NCBI GenBank assembly: GCA_002495845.1
Contig: DAHF01000033.1
Span: 11,514-16,836 of the forward strand
Source: Sulfolobus sp. UBA167
GTDB lineage: Archaea; Thermoproteota; Thermoprotei_A; Sulfolobales; Sulfolobaceae
Direction of reading: 5' to 3'
Length of the DNA: 5,323 nt
The position numbers were made by a program, and so were the translations under genes. Within the stretch, counting starts at the first letter, position 1, and the number at the start of each line of letters is the position of its first letter. A model generated the notes under the pieces. That model made no database searches. It was not told where the DNA came from and worked only from the letters and a program-made list of their open reading frames with translations. Shown here piece after piece: positions 1-5,323 of the stretch.

Positions 1-2908
1 CAGGGTCTACTCCATAGTTCTCTATTCCGAACTTTACGTCGTCAAACCAGCTCGCGAACTCAGGCTGTGTAACCGTAGTTCCGTCCACTAGCCTCGTCTT
101 AGGGTTTATTCCGATGACTCCTCCCCACGTGCGAACGCCTATGACCTTACCGAGGCCTAGCCTCTTGAAGACGTGCGTGAATATGTCCCCGTCAGACCCA
201 GCGTGCTCGTCGCTTAAGCAAACCATTGCAGGAGGTGGTGAAAAAGGCATGTATGGATATGCCTTCCTATACTTAGGTAAGTCAGCCCCGATTCTCTTCC
301 TCGAAAGGAAGTCGATTATCAGGGGAGATACGTGACCGCCCCTGTTATATCTCACGTCTATTATCAACGCTTTCTTGTCCATTTGGTGTATGAAGTCCTT
401 GATGAACTCGGAGTATCCCATAGGGCCCATGTCTGGTATGTGAATGTAACCTACCTTGCCTGACGTCTTCTCATCGACGTATTCCCTGTTTCTTCTCACC
501 CAGTCCCTATAGGCTAAGTAGCTCTCGTTCTTGGTAGTCTTCACGTTTAGTTTCACTTCCTTGCCGTCGTGCTTAAGGGTTATTAGCACTGGGATTTCTT
601 GTTTGTCGACTAAGACTTCCTGTGGCGTGACCTCTTTGGAGAGTTTCGTCCCGTCTATAGAAGTGATACAGTCTCCTTCCTTTACGTCTACCCCTGATGA
701 AAGGAGTGGGCTTTTCTCGCCCTCAGCAGAGAGGTCCCCGTAGAATATCCTTGTTATCTCATAACACTCGCCGTTGAATTTTACTTGGACCCCTAAACCG
801 CCTACCATGTAAGGCCTTTCGACTCTAAGGTCGTTGACTATTTGATAAGAGTGAGACGTACCCATCTCACCTTGCATCTCGTTTATCAAGTCCATTAGTT
901 CGTATCTAGTGCTTACCTTCTCGGCTAGATTCAGGTATTTCTCAAGTACCTTGTCCCACGAGTCGTCCACTTCTTTCCAGTAGTTCTGCTTCATGAGGTA
1001 CCAAGCTTCTTTAACCATTTGCCTCCATTCCGCTTGGGGATCAACTCTTGTCCTGATCTTATTCAGATCCATTACTCCGCTTATCCTGCCTGGTTCCCTC
1101 GAGGTTAGATCGGGCTTCTTTTCTGGATCTATAACCCTTATAACGTTACCCTTCTGTCTGACGATAATTTTCTCTCCTGTTACCTCAAAGTCAATCGCGT
1201 CGTTGAGGACTTCTTCTTGTTTCCCTGTCGACATGTCATAGATTACTAGCGAACCCACCCTTTCAAGTGAGGAATAGAGCCAGTACTTAGCCCTCCCCTC
1301 TATGGGGAACTTAAGGAGGACTACTTTGCCGTCCTTGAGGTGCCTTATCTTGCTGAATATCCCAGCCTCGATGGGGAAAGGTTCTACTCTTCTGATTGCA
1401 CCCTCAGGGTTTAACTCTCCATCCCCTTCCATTCTGAGGAAAGGTGAAGGGATACCTCTTTTCATCACCGCGACGAAAGGCTTTGTAGACGCTGGAAAAT
1501 CATAGGCGAAGACCATTTCGTCCAGCACGGGGTCGAAGTGTCTAGCTGAGAGGAAGAATAGGTACTTCCCGTCACTGCTGAAGGTTGGACAGAAGTCCTT
1601 CCCAGTCGGATTGGTGACCCTGAACTTCTTATCGTCTATCATCACCCAGATCGAGGAGGTCTCCAGACCCTCTTGTTTAGAATACGCTATCCATCCGTTC
1701 TGATTTATCGTGAAGTCCGTTATTTCACCGTAGTCGCTGTGGTCTATCAACCTCATTCCTTCAGAGAGGAGATATAAGTCTCCCCTTTTGTTAGCTAAGA
1801 CTATTTTGGACTTTGAAATTTTAGCTTCAGTTATCATGCCTATTTCTGGTTTTAGCTCAGCCTTCATTTTCCCGTCTCTGTCGTAGATCTCGATAACGTC
1901 GTCATATCTGACGAGGAGGATAGATTCTCCATCAGAGGAAATCATCTTGTACCTGACATTTCCGCTTATGTCCCCTATTGGAACCGGAGCCACATCCCAG
2001 CTCAGCAAATATCCCCTCCCTCTGTTCATGACCACTATTCTGTCTGGGGAGAACGGAGAAAACGCGTTGAAGCTCTTTCCTTCGTCAAAGAACGCTTGTT
2101 TCTGTTTTCCGCTTGTCGGAACTTTGACGTCGAGCTTCGTGACTTTCCCTTCGCTGTACAAGTATATCTCTCCACCGCTTTGGAATACTATTCTCTTTCC
2201 ATCAGTGTTCGCATTTCTTACGTAGAAATCCTTCATGTCAGTCTGTCTATTTAAATCGTTTCCTTCTATGTTGACTGAATACAGATTTCCTATACCCTCA
2301 TGGTCAGAAACAAAGTAAAAACGGTCACCTAACCACATAGGCGAGTTCAGGTTTCCGTTTAGGTCGACGAACTTGACGAACTCTCCTTTATATCCTCTGT
2401 CTATCCAGAACACTCCTCTGGTACCTCCCTTGTATCTCTTCCAATAAGTGAGGTCATAGTTGTTCCTTCCTATCACGAGAGCCTTTTCGCCGTACGCTAC
2501 AGACGTAACGGGGCCTAGGTTAAGCCTTCTCGGTTCGCCCCCTGTAGGGTCTATCTCAAAGAGGTCCCTCCAGGCCGCGAAAGGGGTCTGAAAGTCCGAA
2601 GATACTAGAATTTTCCCTTCAGGTGTCCATCCGACAACTGCAGTATTTGGGCTACCAAAGAAAGTGACCCTTTTAACATCTCCCCCTTCGGCTGGTATAA
2701 CGTAGACCTCGGCAGCAGAGCTTCCTGAGGTCTGAAGCCTTGTGAAGGCTATCATATCTCCCTTAGGAGAGAACTTCACTTTAGTGATTGCACCGAAACC
2801 GGAAGTAAGCCTGAAAGGCTTATCTCCAAGCTTCATCAACCATAAATCGTCTTCGCTTACGAACGCTATCTTTTCACCATGTATATCTGGGTACATTAAA
2901 TAAGCCAT
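1..2908 (-). CDS. tri: Tricorn protease, 3' end beyond window
   Basis: Encodes 969 residues of a tricorn protease, a large cytosolic self-compartmentalising serine protease that trims proteasome-released oligopeptides to shorter peptides, which tricorn-interacting aminopeptidases then degrade. About the first 615 residues are repetitive beta-strand sequence with SPKGD/SSDG-type turns, fitting the two N-terminal beta-propellers. A helical C1 segment starts near residue 622 and holds GTSHSY with Ser685-His686. A PDZ-like domain lies at about 700-795, then the C2 domain with RYNRGG and AGSDGD (nucleophile Ser905), and IENYGVDP with Glu963. The 685/686/905/963 spacing equals that of the Thermoplasma acidophilum tetrad Ser745, His746, Ser965, Glu1023 (220 and 58 residues), so the enzyme should be active. 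Probably only some 50-100 C-terminal residues are missing. Met1 at 2908 is chosen because an in-frame TAG lies 24 nt upstream and a TATA box is correctly placed; Met5 is a less likely start. Identification is very secure. Confidence 0.96.
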   Translation of the reverse strand, partial: MAYLMYPDIHGEKIAFVSEDDLWLMKLGDKPFRLTSGFGAITKVKFSPKGDMIAFTRLQTSGSSAAEVYVIPAEGGDVKRVTFFGSPNTAVVGWTPEGKILVSSDFQTPFAAWRDLFEIDPTGGEPRRLNLGPVTSVAYGEKALVIGRNNYDLTYWKRYKGGTRGVFWIDRGYKGEFVKFVDLNGNLNSPMWLGDRFYFVSDHEGIGNLYSVNIEGNDLNRQTDMKDFYVRNANTDGKRIVFQSGGEIYLYSEGKVTKLDVKVPTSGKQKQAFFDEGKSFNAFSPFSPDRIVVMNRGRGYLLSWDVAPVPIGDISGNVRYKMISSDGESILLVRYDDVIEIYDRDGKMKAELKPEIGMITEAKISKSKIVLANKRGDLYLLSEGMRLIDHSDYGEITDFTINQNGWIAYSKQEGLETSSIWVMIDDKKFRVTNPTGKDFCPTFSSDGKYLFFLSARHFDPVLDEMVFAYDFPASTKPFVAVMKRGIPSPFLRMEGDGELNPEGAIRRVEPFPIEAGIFSKIRHLKDGKVVLLKFPIEGRAKYWLYSSLERVGSLVIYDMSTGKQEEVLNDAIDFEVTGEKIIVRQKGNVIRVIDPEKKPDLTSREPGRISGVMDLNKIRTRVDPQAEWRQMVKEAWYLMKQNYWKEVDDSWDKVLEKYLNLAEKVSTRYELMDLINEMQGEMGTSHSYQIVNDLRVERPYMVGGLGVQVKFNGECYEITRIFYGDLSAEGEKSPLLSSGVDVKEGDCITSIDGTKLSKEVTPQEVLVDKQEIPVLITLKHDGKEVKLNVKTTKNESYLAYRDWVRRNREYVDEKTSGKVGYIHIPDMGPMGYSEFIKDFIHQMDKKALIIDVRYNRGGHVSPLIIDFLSRKRIGADLPKYRKAYPYMPFSPPPAMVCLSDEHAGSDGDIFTHVFKRLGLGKVIGVRTWGGVIGINPKTRLVDGTTVTQPEFASWFDDVKFGIENYGVDP

Positions 2909-2937
2909 GTTGATCTTTGAACCGTCAAGCTAAGTAG

Positions 2938-2946
2938 CTTATAAAT
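2938..2946 (-). promoter_or_regulatory. TATA box of the tricorn gene
   Basis: The minus strand reads ATTTATAAG, centred about 34 nt upstream of the tricorn ATG. With archaeal initiation about 26 nt downstream of the TATA centre, the transcript would start near 2916 and carry a leader of fewer than 10 nt. No convincing Shine-Dalgarno sequence precedes the ATG, which agrees with near-leaderless translation typical of first genes in Sulfolobales. Confidence 0.65.
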
Positions 2947-3032
2947 ATGGGTTCAGTAGTCTGTTGAAGGATAAAGTAACATATTCTGACAATATTAATG
3001 TTGAGATATAAAACTCATTTTGTTTCATATTG

Positions 3033-3047
3033 TTCTTTTTAAAAGAA
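3033..3047 (-). terminator. Possible terminator: AT-rich hairpin after the small hypothetical gene
   Basis: Five bases past the TGA at 3053 lies a perfect inverted repeat with 7-bp arms, TTCTTTT and AAAAGAA, around one central base. On the transcript it gives a short T-run and then an A-run. Archaeal terminators mostly rely on T-rich tracts rather than stable hairpins, and this stem is weak, so a terminator role is plausible but unproven. The rest of the gap to the tricorn promoter is AT-rich with no other recognisable element. Confidence 0.35.
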
Positions 3048-3052
3048 TTCTC

Positions 3053-3382
3053 TCATTTGTTCGACCTTCTCTTTAAAAATTCTCTAAGTCTGTTTATTAT
3101 TCCCTTAGAGAAAAGCTCTGCCGCAATGAAAGACGAGGATTTTATAATATAAACCCTGTACAGTTGTCTTTCAATTTCTTTTTCATAAATGTCGGTATCC
3201 TTATCGTACTCTACTTTCTCGAAGGACAATTCATTTAATAACGATTCTATTTCACCTACGCCTTCTATTACCCCAACGGGACCAAAGTCCTCAGCTTTCT
3301 CTATCCATGTCATAACCTCAAACCAGCTCCTGTATACTCCTGGAATCTCTATTACTTTCTTATTACTTGCAACTCTGCTCAT
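3053..3382 (-). CDS. Small hypothetical protein, 109 aa (124 aa if started at 3427)
   Basis: I do not recognise this protein. It is soluble in appearance, with no signal peptide or membrane segment. It has an aromatic stretch near the N-terminus (GVYRSWFEVMTWIEKA), an acidic middle (VGEIESLLNEL, YDKDTDIYEKEIE), and a basic tail ending RLREFLKRRSNK, so an alpha/beta fold with a possible nucleic-acid- or partner-binding tail is conceivable; that is inference. The start is uncertain. The chosen ATG at 3382 has GGGTGG 4 nt upstream, a good Sulfolobales Shine-Dalgarno. The upstream in-frame ATG at 3427 would add 15 residues (MKSLNLILINLKGGN) encoded by AT-rich sequence that itself contains the ribosome site. 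It stands alone between two intergenic gaps of more than 140 bp. Coding is supported by the frame's length and sensible codon use, not by homology. Confidence 0.66.
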   Translation of the reverse strand: MSRVASNKKVIEIPGVYRSWFEVMTWIEKAEDFGPVGVIEGVGEIESLLNELSFEKVEYDKDTDIYEKEIERQLYRVYIIKSSSFIAAELFSKGIINRLREFLKRRSNK

Positions 3383-3386
3383 ATTT

Positions 3387-3392
3387 CCACCC
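3387..3392 (-). promoter_or_regulatory. Shine-Dalgarno site favouring the ATG at 3382
   Basis: The minus strand carries GGGTGG ending 4 nt before the ATG at 3382. It resembles the GGTG core complementary to the 3' end of archaeal 16S rRNA. It lies inside the coding sequence if translation starts at 3427 instead, which is why the shorter form is preferred. The spacing is slightly short. Confidence 0.5.
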
Positions 3393-3411
3393 TTTAAATT
3401 TATCAAGATCA

Positions 3412-3420
3412 GATTTAAGC
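3412..3420 (-). promoter_or_regulatory. Candidate TATA box for the small hypothetical gene
   Basis: The minus strand reads GCTTAAATC, centred about 34 nt before the ATG at 3382, the same distance as the tricorn TATA box. Initiation would fall near 3390, at the edge of the Shine-Dalgarno site. A weaker alternative, TAATAATAGATTT at 3451-3463, would suit a leaderless start at 3427 or a leadered start at 3382. The sequence alone does not decide between them. Confidence 0.35.
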
Positions 3421-3427
3421 TTTTCAT

Positions 3428-3597
3428 TTAATAGTTATTTAGTGTAAGTTAAATCTATTATTAAGGTGCAATCATCTATATAGAACATATAGTACTAGAT
3501 TTGTTATATAGTTATCTGAGCAAGTCGAGGAGAAGAGTGAGGCAATGGATTCCTTTAGCTTACGTTTATTTTAGTTTGTAACCCAATTAAAAATAAG
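3428..3597. other. AT-rich intergenic gap with repeated ATATAG
   Basis: No gene is supported here. The stretch contains three copies of ATATAG on the plus strand at 3478, 3487 and 3506 (CTATAT on the minus strand), a purine-rich block at about 3519-3543, and a nine-codon plus-strand frame MDSFSLRLF at 3545-3574 that is too short to claim. No tRNA, C/D-box RNA or CRISPR repeat was recognised. The hexamers could be TATA-like elements or an operator for the downstream small gene. Confidence 0.4.
3589..3593 (-). terminator. T-tract after the 185-aa gene
   Basis: The transcript of the 185-aa gene runs into CTTATTTTTAATTG directly after its TAA stop, with five consecutive T residues. Short T-tracts of this kind are the usual archaeal intrinsic termination signal. 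There is no hairpin before it. Confidence 0.4.
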
Positions 3598-4155
3598 TTA
3601 GGGATTTTTATTAAGAAATCTCCGATGTATGTGTTTACCTAAATTGACCCCTGCTAAGACAGCCGAGAACATGAACAAGGGCTTCCAAGGAAGGAGGAAG
3701 CTAGGGCTTTTGAGCCTGAAAGTTTTGTATTCAAGGATTTTCTTTAACTTAGCATCCTTATAGGTTAGCTCAACTTTCCTCACGTTCGAGATTAAAGAGT
3801 ACGTCCCTTCAATGTAGGGAAAAGTGTAGCCGAGCAAGTGCTGGATGTATTTTCTATATATCTCTATGTGAGAGTAGATGCATCCGTTATCATATACCCT
3901 GATATGGAGCTCCCAGGGGAATAGGATCACTTTAGACAGGGAGTACTTTTCTCCCATCTTGAACGTTAATGAAGGTCTCTTGAAGCCGAATTTAATTAAG
4001 GAAGAAACTATAGAGTCAACGCATGTAGGAGGAACCTTAAGGCAAAAGTTCCTTTCGTTCTTCATCTCATTGTCATTCAAGGAGACCATTTTCCCATCAT
4101 AAAGTTGAATTTTCTTTGGCAACTTCAGCGTCAAGGGGTTAGCAATGTTTTTCAT
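3598..4155 (-). CDS. Hypothetical protein, 185 aa, with C-terminal hydrophobic segment
   Basis: I do not recognise a family. The protein is basic, with many Lys and Tyr residues. A short N-terminal region with LPKKIQLYDGK leads into a beta-rich core (about residues 36-130) containing RNFCLKVPPTCVDS, SKVILFPWELHIRVYDNG and YSHIEIYRKYIQHLLGYTFPY. Residues 153-172 (FLLPWKPLFMFSAVLAGVNL) are hydrophobic and followed by a positive tail GKHIHRRFLNKNP. This could be one membrane anchor with a basic end, although Lys158 inside it makes a peripheral or amphipathic helix equally possible. Cys38, Cys45 and Cys92 form no metal-binding motif. The ATG at 4155 is chosen because a TATA box lies 30 nt upstream, giving a virtually leaderless message. 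It lies 71 bp after the Rieske oxygenase gene on the same strand, but a T-tract and its own promoter argue against tight co-transcription. Confidence 0.75.
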   Translation of the reverse strand: MKNIANPLTLKLPKKIQLYDGKMVSLNDNEMKNERNFCLKVPPTCVDSIVSSLIKFGFKRPSLTFKMGEKYSLSKVILFPWELHIRVYDNGCIYSHIEIYRKYIQHLLGYTFPYIEGTYSLISNVRKVELTYKDAKLKKILEYKTFRLKSPSFLLPWKPLFMFSAVLAGVNLGKHIHRRFLNKNP

Positions 4156-4180
4156 CAGTCAATTATCATCGTAGAATACT

Positions 4181-4189
4181 ATTAAATAT
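4181..4189 (-). promoter_or_regulatory. TATA box of the 185-aa gene
   Basis: The minus strand reads ATATTTAAT, centred 30 nt before the ATG at 4155. The predicted transcript start near 4159 leaves a leader of about 4 nt. No Shine-Dalgarno sequence is present, in keeping with leaderless translation. Confidence 0.6.
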
Positions 4190-4207
4190 GTGTCTTAAAG
4201 TTCATAG

Positions 4208-4212
4208 AAAAA
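4208..4212 (-). terminator. T-tract after the Rieske oxygenase gene
   Basis: Fourteen bases past the TAG stop at 4227 the transcript contains GATTTTTC, a run of five T residues, before the next promoter. It is a plausible archaeal terminator. Being short, it may allow some read-through into the 185-aa gene. Confidence 0.4.
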
Positions 4213-4226
4213 TCAGGTTCTGTTAA

Positions 4227-5114
4227 CTATAAGTCTATAAGACCTATCTTTTTTAGTAATTTCCTATACGCTACTACAGTTGCGTCGGAGCTCACGTAAG
4301 TTTCTGGTCCTTCCACAAGGTTTTCTACTATCGCCCTATCTTGCTCCGCAAGGGTATCTTGAAACTTCCTCATTTCGTCTGGATCTCCTGGATAATTAGC
4401 TGCGATTATCATCCACATCATTGTTTTTCTCTCCTCCATAGGAGTGACAGTCATGAAGATTGAAAACTTTCTCTTCTCATCTCCTTCCTTGACGAAATAT
4501 GCGGAATAGGGCGAGAGAATTTTATACGTGTAGCTTTCCCAGCCTCCATTCCCACTGCCGTCCGGGTTAGGTTGGAAGACCTTTATGTCTCTAGCTACTA
4601 TGATGTCTCCCTGGCTTTCTACTTTATAGTGTGGTATTGAAGGGTCATCCTTGCTTCCCAGCAAACCTTCATGGACGAAAGGGAAATGACTTACGTCTAA
4701 GAAATTCTCTACAACCTTGAAGGGAGAAGCGTTGAAAAGATAAGGTCCACAGTGAACCTTCATGAATGAAGTATCCTCATATTCTTGGAACGTGGGAATT
4801 TCTCCGGGTAAGTCATCCAGCTCAACCCAGAGCAAACCATACCTTGATACTACGTCATATTTCCTTGCCTTAGCAGGTCCTCTCATGGAATGAGCCGGAA
4901 CGAGCGCAACGCTCCCGTCATCTGAGTACTCCCATCCATGGTAAGGACATATAAGTCGATTTCCTCTGACACGACCTTGTGAGAGCCTCGCTCCTCTATG
5001 GGCACACCTATCCTCGAAGGCGTTCCACGTATTTCCCTTCCACAGAGCTAAGTCTATTCCTTTCAATCTTACCCTTTGAATACCTTCCAAATCCTGTCCT
5101 ACAACATACCACAT
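4227..5114 (-). CDS. Rieske non-haem iron oxygenase, VanA/ring-hydroxylating alpha-subunit type
   Basis: A complete 295-aa oxygenase that should pass electrons from a Rieske [2Fe-2S] cluster to a mononuclear iron that activates O2 for hydroxylation, demethylation or desaturation of an organic substrate. The Rieske domain (about 1-110) binds its cluster through Cys37, His39, Cys56 and His59 in CAHRG and CPYHGW. The catalytic domain has the N-x2-D-x2-H-x4-H motif at 137-148, with iron ligands His143 and His148 and bridging Asp140. The third ligand is probably Asp259 in AEQDRAIVEN. This layout resembles vanillate demethylase (VanA), pheophorbide a oxygenase and related monooxygenases more than the two-subunit aromatic dioxygenases. 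It is somewhat shorter than the usual 330-350 aa; the conserved WYVV sits at residue 2, so the start fits. No reductase, ferredoxin or small subunit is encoded nearby, so the electron donor must come from elsewhere. The substrate cannot be read from the sequence. The product is expected to be cytosolic. Confidence 0.93.
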   Translation of the reverse strand: MWYVVGQDLEGIQRVRLKGIDLALWKGNTWNAFEDRCAHRGARLSQGRVRGNRLICPYHGWEYSDDGSVALVPAHSMRGPAKARKYDVVSRYGLLWVELDDLPGEIPTFQEYEDTSFMKVHCGPYLFNASPFKVVENFLDVSHFPFVHEGLLGSKDDPSIPHYKVESQGDIIVARDIKVFQPNPDGSGNGGWESYTYKILSPYSAYFVKEGDEKRKFSIFMTVTPMEERKTMMWMIIAANYPGDPDEMRKFQDTLAEQDRAIVENLVEGPETYVSSDATVVAYRKLLKKIGLIDL

Positions 5115-5136
5115 ATCGCTATTTTCCTTTTTACGG

Positions 5137-5145
5137 TTAAATAAT
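5137..5145 (-). promoter_or_regulatory. TATA box of the Rieske oxygenase gene
   Basis: The minus strand reads ATTATTTAA, centred about 27 nt before the ATG at 5114, which predicts transcription starting at or within a base or two of the start codon. An AAAGGA about 15 nt before the ATG would then not be in the message. The box lies 4 nt past the last possible stop codon of the upstream tnpB frame, so the promoter appears to be kept just outside the mobile element. Confidence 0.65.
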
Positions 5146-5148
5146 GTA

Positions 5149-5323
5149 TCATTGTATTAGCGAATTACCCCGCCCTCGCGGAAGGAGTATCTTCACCTCG
5201 CGATATTTTCCTGCTTCTTCCAGGAAACTTACTGTACACGCCCTCTGAGAAGTATACAGCAGAGGTCTCCTGTCCACAGGCTCTAGGAGTCTCGACCCCA
5301 GAATATTTAGAGAAGCGTTATAG
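5149..5323 (-). CDS. tnpB: C-terminal end of TnpB (IS200/IS605-type RNA-guided nuclease), partial and possibly frameshifted
   Basis: The open frame entering from the right edge begins YNASLNIL, matching the D-x-NAS-x-NIL segment after the zinc ribbon of TnpB proteins. TnpB is the RNA-guided DNA nuclease of IS200/IS605 and IS607 transposons. In that frame it continues LEPVDRRPLLYTSQRACT and ends at TGA 5149-5151. The next frame, beginning in the GGGG run at 5296-5299, reads VETPRACGQETS and ends EDTPSARAG at TAA 5165-5167, much like the EAPSxRAG endings I know from archaeal TnpB. If that is the true tail, one G has been lost after NILG, or the ribosome slips there. Only about 57 codons are visible, so the nuclease domain cannot be judged. 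Identification rests on short motifs plus the right-end hairpin, and is good but not certain. Confidence 0.6.
   Translation of the reverse strand, partial: YNASLNILGSRLLEPVDRRPLLYTSQRACTVSFLEEAGKYREVKILLPRGRGNSLIQ
5165..5215 (-). ncRNA. Candidate 3' scaffold of an omega RNA / transposon right end
   Basis: On the minus strand the last part of the tnpB tail holds CCGC-GAGG-GCGG, a perfect 4-bp GC stem with a GAGG loop at 5170-5181, extendable by two G-U pairs to 5168-5183. Directly repeated CGCGAGG occurs at 5174-5180 and 5196-5202. A GC-rich hairpin followed by GGGCGGGG at the end of tnpB is typical of IS200/IS605 right ends, where the overlapping omega RNA ends and its guide begins in flanking DNA. 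The exact boundary is not visible; I place it near 5155-5167. The 5' extent of the RNA is unknown. Confidence 0.45.

Noticed and set aside
114..2225. Several plus-strand open frames of 67-92 codons
   Set aside because: They lie antisense to the tricorn gene, whose frame is continuous and carries the catalytic motifs; none shows a promoter or a recognisable product.
3189..3431. Plus-strand frame of 80 codons opposite the small hypothetical gene
   Set aside because: It is fully antisense to the minus-strand gene, is rich in Ser and Ile with no motif, and lacks a ribosome site or a suitably placed TATA box.
3465..3480. GATGATT on the minus strand as a possible C box of a C/D-box RNA
   Set aside because: It does not match the RTGATGA consensus, and no paired D box at the right distance was found.
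3545..3574. Nine-codon plus-strand frame MDSFSLRLF after a purine-rich stretch
   Set aside because: It is too short to support, and the GAGGAG-like bases upstream are not at convincing spacing.
3878..4102. Plus-strand frame of 74 codons opposite the 185-aa gene
   Set aside because: It is a shadow frame within a longer minus-strand gene that has a well-placed promoter.
5115..5323. CRISPR repeat or tRNA in the right-hand end
   Set aside because: CGCGAGG occurs only twice at short distance with no spacer pattern, and no cloverleaf can be drawn; a transposon end explains the hairpin better.

Overview
The window looks like chromosomal DNA of a thermoacidophilic archaeon, most likely in the Sulfolobales. 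The evidence is a tricorn protease gene, archaeal TATA boxes about 27-34 nt upstream of start codons with almost no room for a leader, heavy use of AGG/AGA arginine and ATA isoleucine codons, and the tail of an archaeal IS200/IS605-type tnpB. This placement is inference; no sequence search was run. Every gene I can support lies on the minus strand, so the region reads from right to left. The plus-strand open frames over the same intervals are shadows.

Region by region, in order of transcription: (1) 5323-5149 holds the C-terminal end of a TnpB-type transposon nuclease with the hairpin-bearing right end of its element. The reading frame there is ambiguous. (2) 5114-4227 is a complete, compact Rieske non-haem iron oxygenase of 295 aa with all cluster and iron ligands visible, behind its own TATA box, which sits just outside the transposon end. 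(3) 4155-3598 is an unrecognised 185-aa protein with a hydrophobic stretch near its C-terminus, also with its own promoter. (4) 3597-3383 is an AT-rich gap with a T-tract and a cluster of ATATAG repeats. (5) 3382-3053 (or from 3427) is an unrecognised small protein of 109 or 124 aa whose start is debatable. (6) 2908-1 is the tricorn protease gene, running off the left edge after 969 codons, with the whole catalytic tetrad inside the window.

The genes do not form an obvious pathway or operon. Gaps of 71-215 bp, T-rich stretches after stop codons and a separate TATA-like element before each gene suggest independent transcription. Tricorn acts in cytosolic peptide turnover after the proteasome. 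The Rieske protein would need an electron donor, and none is encoded here. The most notable local relationship is the transposon end beside the Rieske promoter: if an omega RNA is made from this element, its guide portion would be copied from the sequence leading into that promoter.
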